From PUMD01 sp964599275 (GTDB lineage Bacteria; Bacillota; Sulfobacillia; SLMV01), in the NCBI GenBank assembly GCA_964599275.1, contig CAZRFK010000030.1, forward strand, positions 1 through 20,363: DNA of 20,363 nucleotides, in the 5' to 3' direction. Positions 13,790 to 20,363 of the stretch are shown one piece after another. Within the stretch, counting starts at the first letter, position 1; the number at the start of each line of letters is the position of its first letter. The translations under genes and the position numbers were made by a program. The notes below the pieces were generated by a model, which was not told the origin of the DNA, ran no database searches, and worked only from the letters and a program-made list of their open reading frames with translations.

Positions 13790-16487
13790 ACCGTCCCTGT
13801 TCTGCGCTTCGTTGTGGGTAGTGTTTTCCGCAGTACATCCGGTAAACCCCCGTTTGCTCAGGAGTGAAAGTAAAGTCTACAGTTTCATCTGCTTCTACAG
13901 TCACTTCTACTCCCTTTCCCTGAATGACCATCTCGTGCTCCTCGTCCTCAGAGGTGATTCTGAGAGTGATAGGTTCTCCCTGACCTGCTCTGATGATGAC
14001 TGGTGTAATCCCGTCCTCACTTATAGTAACTTCCACTATATTGTCAGGTGTATCTACCGGATCATCATCATCNNNNNNNNNNNNNNNNNNNNNNNNNNNN
14101 NNNNNNNNNNNNNNNNNNNNNNNNNNNNNNNNNNNNNNNNNNNNNNNNNNNNNNNNNNNNNNNNNNNNNNNNTCTTCTTCTTCTGCACAGGACTCCTCTG
14201 GTGGAATATCAGCCATATCCCAGGGCAAGGGAAGCTCTTTACCTGCATACTCAACAGGTTCTACTACAGGCCGATCCAAAAATACTTCCTCCACTGGTTC
14301 ACCGCCATCTGGGCATCGAGGAGACCACAGATTCTCCGGGTGTTCGCTGCAGACTTCACGAACTACATGGAGGTCACACTGCTCATTTGGAACTGTGTCC
14401 TGGGTGAACAACTCACGCCGGTGATATTCCGTTGAGCAGTTATCTCCCGGCAGCAGACCTGATTTGATGCATATGGTTTCTTTTATCATGCCTTCGGGTT
14501 GCTCAAATTTGCTGACTTCAAGATCTTCATGGATAGGTCCCATTGCATCTCTCCATATCAGTGCAGGATACAAGCCGCTGGGCATTGAACGTCCCACCAC
14601 TTCTACAATATTATCTGGTTCATCAAATCCAAGCCAGACAGTTCCTACATATTCAGGGGTATAACCAATCCACCAGAGATTCTCGTTATCATCTGTAGTT
14701 CCGGTCTTTCCCGCAATGGGCCATTCAGAAGAAAACTCTGCCCGCCACCCGGTGCCCCAGTCGCTGATCCAACTACTTCGGCTCGCCCGGACCGCACTTT
14801 TGAGCATGTCAGTCATCATGTATGCTGCCTCGGGTTGTATGGCAACGTTTCTCTGCGGGGTGTTTTCCTCGAGGACGTTTCCATGGCGGTCCACAACCTT
14901 TGTTATAGCCAAAGGTTCCGGTCGCACCCCGTTGGCTGCAAAGGCGGAATATGCAAGACTCATCTCCAAAGGTGAAACACCTTTTGTTAGTCCACCAAGT
15001 GCAAGTGAAGGCCCACGGTCAGCTCTGGGCCCTTCTTTAACCAGATCAATGCCGAATTGTTCAATTGTTTCAATGCTTTCCTCTATACCCACCGACATCA
15101 TAGTTTGGACCGCTGTAGTATTAACCGAGCGACGCAGTGCTTCACGCATTGTTGTCAGACCGCGGTATGCTCCCATGGGCCAGCCGGATTCAGAATAGTT
15201 TCGCGGTACATATCGTTCCCTGGTTGATTCGATATCAAGTTCCAAGGGGGCATCATCTATAATCGTTGCAGGTGTCCAGCCTTCGAGTAGTGCCGGAGTG
15301 TAAACACCTATCGGCTTAAATGCCGAACCAGGCTGGCGGTAAGTCTGCCATGCGCGGTTTTGTTCCAACATGAGTGTATGCTTGCGGCCACCTATCAGGG
15401 CCCTGATATGTCCTGTATGGGGGTCCATTACTACCATACCGATCTGTAAATCTTTATCATATTCTCCTTCAGGAAAATCATTGAGTAGATGATTTTCCAC
15501 AGATTCCTCAGCAGCTTTTTGCATATCGGCGTCCAATGTTGTATGTACTTGTAATCCGCCTCCATACACCAAGTCTGAGGGGTAACGTTCAAGCAGCTGG
15601 GTGAGAACGTAGTCTGTGAAGTAAGGGGCCACAACATCTTCCTGATCCCTGGTTAATCCAGCCAGTTCCAAAGGTTTCCCTTGGGCCTGTTCTTTTTCCT
15701 GTTCGGTAATAAAGTCTTCTCTCACCATTCGCGAAAGTACCAGTGACCGTCTCTTTTCATTCCGTTCTGGATTCATGTAGGGAGAATACGAGGTAGGTGC
15801 TCTTGGTAGAGCTGCTAAAACAGCTGCTTCTGCCAGATTAACATCAGATATATCCTTGTCAAAGTAAAGATCTGAGGCAGCCTGCACTCCGTAAGCCCCA
15901 TGCCCAAGGTTAATCTGATTCAAATACATGCCCAAGATCTGCTCCTTGGTGTACGAACGTTCCATCTGTAAGGCCAGGATGGCTTCCTGAATCTTACGCG
16001 TCATTGTCTGTTCCATGCCAATAGGCCAAGCATTTCTGGCCAATTGTTGAGTGATGGTACTACCACCCTGAATAGGACCTCCGGTAATATTATTCCAGGC
16101 AGCACCAGCTATTCTGTACAGATCAAGACCAAAATGCTCGTAAAACCGATGATCTTCTGTTGCTATAAAGGCCTGCTGTACAACATCGGGGATATCATCT
16201 ATATCTACCATTATCCGATGTTCGGGTCCTCTCAGCGGAGTAACCTTTTGTCCGTCAGCATCATACAGATAGGAAGTGATTTGAGCCTCTGGGTGAACAT
16301 CCCCAACGTCCGGCATTGCCCGTAAGGCACTGACTACAAAACCTGCTGCCACACCGCAGGCAACTATTATAGAAATAATGACAAGTATTAAAAGAACTCG
16401 CCACCAGCTGATTTTCCTTCTTTCTTTTTTATTTTGTCTAGATCGGGTGTCGCGAGCCAAGAATATCCCTCCAAAATCCATGCCCAT
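13770..16487 (-). CDS. class A penicillin-binding protein (PBP1A-like) with C-terminal cupredoxin-like domain; interrupted by an assembly gap
   Basis: This is a bifunctional peptidoglycan synthase anchored by one N-terminal helix (about 29-55). The glycosyltransferase domain (GT51) has EDHRFYEHFGLD with catalytic E111, GGSTITQQLARN, and KEQILGMYLNQINLGHGAYG. The transpeptidase has S388-x-x-K391 (PGSAFKPI), S454-V-N456 and K594-T-G596. A Cys-containing region (about 672-727) typical of PBP1A follows, then acidic linkers flanking 100 N, then about 90 residues resembling a cupredoxin: TPVIIRAGQGEPITLRI, H851, TGVYRMYC886GKH889, ending GRFIVERR. A possible axial Met is absent. Length as written is 905, including 34 unknown residues, but the gap size is arbitrary. 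The ATG has AGGTG about six bases upstream. It converges on mutS2. Confidence 0.92.
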   Translation of the reverse strand: MGMDFGGIFLARDTRSRQNKKERRKISWWRVLLILVIISIIVACGVAAGFVVSALRAMPDVGDVHPEAQITSYLYDADGQKVTPLRGPEHRIMVDIDDIPDVVQQAFIATEDHRFYEHFGLDLYRIAGAAWNNITGGPIQGGSTITQQLARNAWPIGMEQTMTRKIQEAILALQMERSYTKEQILGMYLNQINLGHGAYGVQAASDLYFDKDISDVNLAEAAVLAALPRAPTSYSPYMNPERNEKRRSLVLSRMVREDFITEQEKEQAQGKPLELAGLTRDQEDVVAPYFTDYVLTQLLERYPSDLVYGGGLQVHTTLDADMQKAAEESVENHLLNDFPEGEYDKDLQIGMVVMDPHTGHIRALIGGRKHTLMLEQNRAWQTYRQPGSAFKPIGVYTPALLEGWTPATIIDDAPLELDIESTRERYVPRNYSESGWPMGAYRGLTTMREALRRSVNTTAVQTMMSVGIEESIETIEQFGIDLVKEGPRADRGPSLALGGLTKGVSPLEMSLAYSAFAANGVRPEPLAITKVVDRHGNVLEENTPQRNVAIQPEAAYMMTDMLKSAVRASRSSWISDWGTGWRAEFSSEWPIAGKTGTTDDNENLWWIGYTPEYVGTVWLGFDEPDNIVEVVGRSMPSGLYPALIWRDAMGPIHEDLEVSKFEQPEGMIKETICIKSGLLPGDNCSTEYHRRELFTQDTVPNEQCDLHVVREVCSEHPENLWSPRCPDGGEPVEEVFLDRPVVEPVEYAGKELPLPWDMADIPPEESCAEEEXXXXXXXXXXXXXXXXXXXXXXXXXXXXXXXXXXDDDDPVDTPDNIVEVTISEDGITPVIIRAGQGEPITLRITSEDEEHEMVIQGKGVEVTVEADETVDFTFTPEQTGVYRMYCGKHYPQRSAEQGRFIVERR
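14073..14172. other. assembly gap of exactly 100 N
   Basis: The gap is flanked on the plus strand by ATCATCATCATC on the left and TCTTCTTCTTCTGC on the right. On the coding strand these are Glu-repeat and Asp-repeat codons, so the assembly probably broke in a low-complexity acidic linker. The length is a placeholder. Confidence 0.95.
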
Positions 16488-16603
16488 TATAACACCTACT
16501 GCTCAGGCCGTCATTGGCATGAACTGAAACGACTGTTGTCTAATAACAATCATATGTCGCTCGCTAACTATACTACATTGTACTACAACTTTTTTCTGAG
16601 TGC

Positions 16604-16627
16604 AGGGACCGGTCGATACCGATCCCT
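16604..16627 (-). other. strong hairpin downstream of the Mn catalase gene
   Basis: On the minus strand AGGGATCGGT, loop ATCG, ACCGGTCCCT forms a ten-pair stem with one G-T pair, 15 bases after the catalase stop. An A-run, not a T-run, follows, so a standard intrinsic terminator is not supported. It may stabilise the 3' end of the mRNA or act in the leader of the downstream PBP gene. The remaining bases up to 16487 show no other gene. Confidence 0.5.
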
Positions 16628-16642
16628 ACAATCTCCCAAAGA

Positions 16643-17356
16643 TTATCTGATGCGTTCTCTTTGTTCAGGAGAGGATGAAGGCTCTGAAAAATGGGGAGGG
16701 GTAGGTGATGGCGGAGAGAATTGCTGTCCTGGAGTTGACAAGTCAAAATATAATCTTGCCTGCTCGTCCACGCCAAAATCAGCCTGGCTGCCGGAAATAC
16801 CGATATCATTGAGCGCTTCACGAAATAAGGCATTATGGGCCTCTTCACGGTTAAGCAGGAAATCTATCGTTTCCCGTACATGTTTGTCATCAATCTGACG
16901 GTGCAGGTGTTCATATACAACTTTGGCTCCCTGTTCAGCAGCAATGTTGGCAAGAAGATCAGCAGCCAGGTCGCCGGTCTGACTGATATACTGTGAAGTC
17001 CATGGTACTCCCCCTGCATTGGCCAGCATGGGGGTCAGCCCTGTTAGCGTATGTCCTTCCATTGCAGTGCCAGCTAGCTGACTTGGGCCAGGAGAATATT
17101 CGGGCAGGTGATCTCCGTAAAGTAAGCATACAGTTTCAGCGACCATTTCCATGTGTCCAAGCTCTTCTGCAGCAATGTCCAAAAATAGATCTCGAATAGA
17201 CTGATCTTGAATTCTCATACTTTGAGAGAAGTACTGCATTGCCGCCTTCATTTCTCCCTGTGGTCCACCCAACTGTTCCTGCAACATGGCTGCATATGTG
17301 GTATTGGGTGCTTCCACTGCGACAGGACGCAGCAGCTGTTTTTTGTGTTCAAACAT
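16643..17356 (-). CDS. manganese catalase (di-Mn, ferritin-like)
   Basis: This would dismutate hydrogen peroxide with a dimanganese centre in a four-helix bundle. The ligand pattern is intact: E35 (QGEMKAAMQY), E63-x-x-H66 (AAEELGHMEM), E139 (NIAAEQGAKVVYEHL) and H172 (NREEAHNALF). The 33-residue spacing between the last two equals that in the Lactobacillus enzyme. The start is ATG 17356 (MFEHKKQLLRPV), with AGGAGA six bases before it. The frame is open 50 codons further upstream, but that part has no family similarity. At 237 residues it is longer than CotJC and close to clostridial Mn catalases. The C-terminal 30 residues are Pro/Ser-rich and probably disordered. The PBP gene follows on the same strand after 155 bases. 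Confidence 0.95.
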   Translation of the reverse strand: MFEHKKQLLRPVAVEAPNTTYAAMLQEQLGGPQGEMKAAMQYFSQSMRIQDQSIRDLFLDIAAEELGHMEMVAETVCLLYGDHLPEYSPGPSQLAGTAMEGHTLTGLTPMLANAGGVPWTSQYISQTGDLAADLLANIAAEQGAKVVYEHLHRQIDDKHVRETIDFLLNREEAHNALFREALNDIGISGSQADFGVDEQARLYFDLSTPGQQFSPPSPTPPHFSEPSSSPEQRERIR

Positions 17357-17398
17357 TATCAGTCTCCTAACTATTACCGCCACGGCGGAGTTGTTTGA

Positions 17399-17527
17399 AT
17401 GGTATTCCCGACATTTGCTGGTATTATGTTGGCCGCGGCCAGCGTATTTATTCTGCAGGGAGGATTTAATTATATGTTTGACGAATATATTTATTACGTT
17501 AATCAAACTTTACCGACTCAGCAGTAA
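17399..17527 (+). CDS. possible small membrane protein (42 aa)
   Basis: The frame ATG 17399 to TAA 17527 encodes 42 residues. A hydrophobic segment (PTFAGIMLAAASVFILQGGF) would form one membrane helix, followed by a polar, Tyr-rich tail (YIYYVNQTLPTQQ). GGAG (17387-17390) lies eight bases before the ATG, and an in-frame TGA directly precedes it. A second GGGAGG (17458-17463) lies ten bases before an internal in-frame ATG (17474), which would give a 17-residue product. It is 76 bases upstream of tldD on the same strand and diverges from the catalase. I recognise no family. Strand, spacing and composition make it more than random, but it is unproven. Confidence 0.4.
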   Translation: MVFPTFAGIMLAAASVFILQGGFNYMFDEYIYYVNQTLPTQQ

Positions 17528-17603
17528 ATAAGATATGGATTGAATTTGTTGTTTGGAATGATGGCCAGGACAAAGTACCTGGAAGAAAGGTGGGTGGAGA
17601 ATT

Positions 17604-19046
17604 ATGAAGGAGAAAATTGGTGTTGTTTTAGAGAAACTTAAGAAAAGGGATGTAGATTACGCCGATATCCGAATCAACGATATCACTGAAGAGCACATTT
17701 CTACTGAAAATGGAATGGCTCAAGATCTTTCAACGTCTCGAACCCGCGGTTATGGGGTGCGAGTATACGTTGACGGAGCGATGGGGTTTGCTTCCTCTCA
17801 AGAATTTGGGGAAATGATGGATACTGCGGAACGGGCTCTTGAAATTGCGAAAGCTACCAAGAAAGCCCAGCGTGAACCGGTAAAATTAGCTCCCAAAGAC
17901 ACAATTAAAGATCACTATGAAACCTCCATTGAAATCGATCCCTTTGATGTTCCCAAAAAGGAAAAGCTCGAACTGCTTTTTGCTGCTGAGAAAAATATGC
18001 GCAAGAATGCAGAACTGTTCCGGACCAAGGGAACTATGGACTTTCGCCGTGAAGAAAAAACCTTCGCTGACACTGACGGTTCATATATAACGCAAACCCT
18101 ATATGAATCTGGTGGAGGGATTCAGGCATTTGCGGCTGGTAAAGAAGGAATGCAGACTCGAAGTTTCCCCAATTCGTTCCGGGGTAATTTTGCCACTGCC
18201 GGTTATGAATTCGTCAAAGACCTCGAGTTGGTAGAAAATGCATCCCGTATAGGCCAAGAGGCTGAAAAACTGCTCAGTGCCGAAGAATGTCCGTCCGGTC
18301 ACTATGATCTGGTTATTGATGGATCTCAGCTGGCCCTGCAGATACACGAAAGTGTGGGGCATCCAATAGAGATGGACCGAGTTTTGGGTCATGAGGCAGG
18401 CTATGCTGGGGAAAGCTTTTTGAGCCCAAATATGGTGGGTTTTGATTACGGCTCCAGGCATGTCAATATAGTGGCTGATGCCACTGTACCGGGGGGGTTA
18501 GGTACATTCGGTTATGATGATGATGGAGTTCCTGCTCAAAAAATAGAAATTATCACTGAAGGTAAGCTCAAGAATTTCCTTACTTCGCGGGAAACAGCTC
18601 CTGTGTTGGGGCAAGAGTCCAACGGAACAGCCAGAGCCGACGGCTGGGGGAGAATTCCCATCGTACGAATGACCAATATCAATCTGCTTCCTGGCGACAG
18701 GGAGTTTGACGGACTGATAGCCGATATAGATGAAGGTTTGTTCTTGCACACCAATAAGAGCTGGAGTATCGATGACCGGCGACTGAACTTCCAATTTGCC
18801 TGCGAGGTAGCCTATGAGATTAAGGATGGCGAACTTACCGGCAAAATTTATAAAGATCCGATTTACACCGGTATTACTCCGGAGTTTTGGAATTCCTGCG
18901 ATGGGGTTGCCAATCAACAGCACTGGCAGATGTTTGGAACTCCAAACTGTGGTAAAGGTGAGCCCGGTCAGGTGGCCCATGTGGGTCATGGTGCAGCGCC
19001 AGCTCGCTTTAGAAACGTAAAGGTGGGTGTTAAGGATGTTGAATAA
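17604..19046 (+). CDS. tldD: TldD metalloprotease subunit
   Basis: TldD is the metal-binding half of the TldD/TldE protease, which cleaves small or unfolded peptides and, in some bacteria, matures ribosomally made antibiotics and degrades CcdA. The 480 residues show the HExxxH metal motif HESVGH (248-253) followed by PIEMDRVLGHEAGYAG. Also present are the glycine-rich DYGSRHVNIVADATVPGGLGTFGYDDDG, TSRETAP, NGTARADGWGRIPIVRMTN, and the C-terminal PNCGKGEPGQ with the conserved Cys that completes the site. The ATG has GTGGAG about six bases upstream. tldE follows with an 11-base overlap, so the two subunits are translationally coupled. No antibiotic cluster genes are nearby. Confidence 0.96.
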   Translation: MKEKIGVVLEKLKKRDVDYADIRINDITEEHISTENGMAQDLSTSRTRGYGVRVYVDGAMGFASSQEFGEMMDTAERALEIAKATKKAQREPVKLAPKDTIKDHYETSIEIDPFDVPKKEKLELLFAAEKNMRKNAELFRTKGTMDFRREEKTFADTDGSYITQTLYESGGGIQAFAAGKEGMQTRSFPNSFRGNFATAGYEFVKDLELVENASRIGQEAEKLLSAEECPSGHYDLVIDGSQLALQIHESVGHPIEMDRVLGHEAGYAGESFLSPNMVGFDYGSRHVNIVADATVPGGLGTFGYDDDGVPAQKIEIITEGKLKNFLTSRETAPVLGQESNGTARADGWGRIPIVRMTNINLLPGDREFDGLIADIDEGLFLHTNKSWSIDDRRLNFQFACEVAYEIKDGELTGKIYKDPIYTGITPEFWNSCDGVANQQHWQMFGTPNCGKGEPGQVAHVGHGAAPARFRNVKVGVKDVE

Positions 19047-20363
19047 GCAGCAGAGTTATGAAATTATCAATTTCATAATTGAACAGGCTTCCGGATATCA
19101 GACTCGGGTGATGGTGAATTCTCAGGCCGAAGGGTTAACCCGTTATGCCAACTCTGAAATCCATCAGAATGTTTTCGAGGACAAAACCAGCATCACCATC
19201 ACGATTACTGAGCAGAAGAAGCGAAGTCGTGTCAGTACCACGGTATATGACAAGGAGTCTCTGCGGGAAGCAGTTGCTGAAGGCATTGAGAACCTGGAAT
19301 TCATCCCGCCTGGCGAAGAACAACCTCCCGCAGTAGAGGAACCTCAGGAGATATCCACTGACCATTACAACTCTGATCTGGCCGAAGAGTTTGGCATTGT
19401 CGGCCGAGCGGAGAAGTTAGCAGAATGTTTGGATATCCTCGAATCAGACCATAAAGCATCCGGGAAACTGACCTATCAGGAGAGTTCACTGGCACTGGGT
19501 AACAGTAATGGAGTAAAGCGTTTTGCACATGGTAATCAGGTGAATTTCTCCGCCTTGGTTGAAGTTTTGGATGAGGATGGCGGAACTGGTTATGCGGCAG
19601 ATACTTCGACTCGCCCGGAGGATCTGGATCTGGTGGAGACATTTGCAAAAGCCCAGGACAAGGCGAAGATGAACTGCGAGCCAGAAGAACTGGAGCCCGG
19701 TTCTTATACAGTGATCCTGGAGCCTCTGGCAGTCAATAACTTGCTCAGATATATGTCCTTTATCGGGTTCAGTGCAAAAAGTGTGCAGAATCAGATGAGC
19801 TTTTTGACTGGCAAAAAGGGAGAAAAGGTTTTCGATTCGCGGTTAACCATAATCGATGATCACACCAGCGAGCACAATGTATCACTGCCTTTTGATTTTG
19901 AAGGGTATCCCCGTAAGAAAGTTACCCTGGTGAAAGATGGAGTGGTGAAGAATTTCATATATGATGCCATGAGTGCTCAGAAAGACGATGTGGACAATAC
20001 TGGACATTCAGTGGATATGCCGCAGCGCGGGGGCATACCGCTGCATATGCTTATGGAGCCGGGCGAAAAGAATGTTGATGGGATAATCTCTGAGACAGAA
20101 CAGGGCCTTCTGGTCACCAGATTCCATTATATGAATGCAGTCAACCCGCGACAGTCAGTGCTTACTGGTTTGACTCGCGACGGCGTTTTCAGAATAGAAA
20201 ACGGCGAAATTGTGGGTGCTGTGAAGAATATGCGTTTTACCCAGAGCATGTTGGAAGCTTTCAATAATATTGAGGCAGTATCCTGTGAACGTGAACGCAC
20301 CCCAGGTTTTTTCGGGAATTCATTTGTGCCTACGGTGAAGATTGGAGACTTCCATTTCACCGG
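19036..20363 (+). CDS. tldE: TldE/PmbA subunit (3' end cut by window edge)
   Basis: The frame opens at ATG 19036 inside the end of tldD (MLNKQQSYEIINFIIEQASG) and stays open to the last base, 442 codons and two bases. It lacks the HExxxH motif, as expected for the non-metal subunit of the TldD/TldE pair. The C-terminal half matches PmbA: MSFIGFSAKSVQNQMSFLTG, SRLTIIDDHTSEHNVSLPFD, VKNFIYDAMSAQKD, and NAVNPRQSVLTGLTRDG followed by GEIVGAVKNMRFTQSM. The visible end VPTVKIGDFHFTG is where PmbA proteins normally finish, so only a few residues are missing. GGTGGG lies about nine bases before the start. Confidence 0.95.
   Translation, partial: MLNKQQSYEIINFIIEQASGYQTRVMVNSQAEGLTRYANSEIHQNVFEDKTSITITITEQKKRSRVSTTVYDKESLREAVAEGIENLEFIPPGEEQPPAVEEPQEISTDHYNSDLAEEFGIVGRAEKLAECLDILESDHKASGKLTYQESSLALGNSNGVKRFAHGNQVNFSALVEVLDEDGGTGYAADTSTRPEDLDLVETFAKAQDKAKMNCEPEELEPGSYTVILEPLAVNNLLRYMSFIGFSAKSVQNQMSFLTGKKGEKVFDSRLTIIDDHTSEHNVSLPFDFEGYPRKKVTLVKDGVVKNFIYDAMSAQKDDVDNTGHSVDMPQRGGIPLHMLMEPGEKNVDGIISETEQGLLVTRFHYMNAVNPRQSVLTGLTRDGVFRIENGEIVGAVKNMRFTQSMLEAFNNIEAVSCERERTPGFFGNSFVPTVKIGDFHFT

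Noticed and set aside
14073..14172. Reading the 34 unknown residues as evidence for a fixed-length linker
   Set aside because: Exactly 100 N is a conventional placeholder; frame agreement has a one-in-three chance of occurring by accident.
13812..14435. Plus-strand open frames running through the N gap
   Set aside because: They are antisense to the PBP gene and kept open by unknown bases.
16486..16491. Perfect TATAAT on the minus strand at the PBP start
   Set aside because: It overlaps the start codon and has no -35 element at the right distance.
17431..17440. GGCCGCGGCC palindrome as a regulator operator between catalase and tldD
   Set aside because: It is too short and GC-simple, lies inside the small frame, and has no flanking promoter to regulate convincingly.
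17357..17506. Fifty-codon N-terminal extension of the Mn catalase frame
   Set aside because: The extension has no family similarity, and ATG 17356 has a well-spaced AGGAGA.

Overview
This is a stretch of a Bacillota (Firmicutes) chromosome, probably from an anaerobic or clostridia-like lineage. The evidence is a tRNA-Phe-type T-box upstream of pheS, the block pheS-pheT-(ABC-F)-zapA-polX-mutS2 whose order resembles the Bacillus pheST-zapA-polX-mutS2 region, a YqzL-like micro-protein, strong AGGAGG-type Shine-Dalgarno sites, and a CotJC-like manganese catalase. Exactly 100 N at 14073-14172 show that this is a draft or metagenomic scaffold. Nothing in the window looks like a prophage, insertion sequence, CRISPR array or rRNA/tRNA gene.

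Layout. A putative lipoprotein with a membrane-embedded C-terminus (132-767) is followed by about 440 bases without a gene. The second half of that stretch holds a sigma-A-like promoter and a structured leader ending in an attenuator hairpin. The leader precedes infC, which appears to start at the rare codon ATA (1207-1725). rplT (1847-2212) follows, but rpmI, normally between these two genes, is absent. A SpoU/TrmH-type RNA 2'-O-methyltransferase (2199-3044) overlaps the end of rplT. A second clear promoter (3073-3102) drives a leader that first encodes a 36-residue YqzL-like protein (3131-3241) and then folds as a Phe T-box with terminator (about 3255-3520), ahead of pheS and pheT. The same strand continues with an ABC-F ATPase, zapA, polX and mutS2; zapA/polX and polX/mutS2 overlap by one base (TAATG).

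On the minus strand, converging on mutS2 with a 20-base overlap, is a class A penicillin-binding protein. After an acidic linker containing the assembly gap, it ends in an apparent cupredoxin-like domain. Upstream of it, on the same strand, is a manganese catalase. Diverging from the catalase are a possible 42-residue membrane micro-protein (17399-17527), tldD, and tldE/pmbA, which runs off the right edge just before its expected end.

Functionally the window is mostly housekeeping: translation initiation and ribosome assembly (IF-3, L20, RNA methylation), Phe-tRNA charging under amino-acid control, ribosome-associated ATPase, cell division (ZapA), DNA repair or ribosome quality control (PolX, MutS2), wall synthesis (PBP), peroxide defence and TldD/E proteolysis. 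The most unusual points are the PBP-cupredoxin fusion, a PolX whose polymerase catalytic aspartates are replaced while its PHP nuclease is intact, a MutS2 whose Smr domain has lost the canonical LDLR aspartate, the missing rpmI, and the micro-protein inside the pheST leader. I saw no clearly new multi-gene system.
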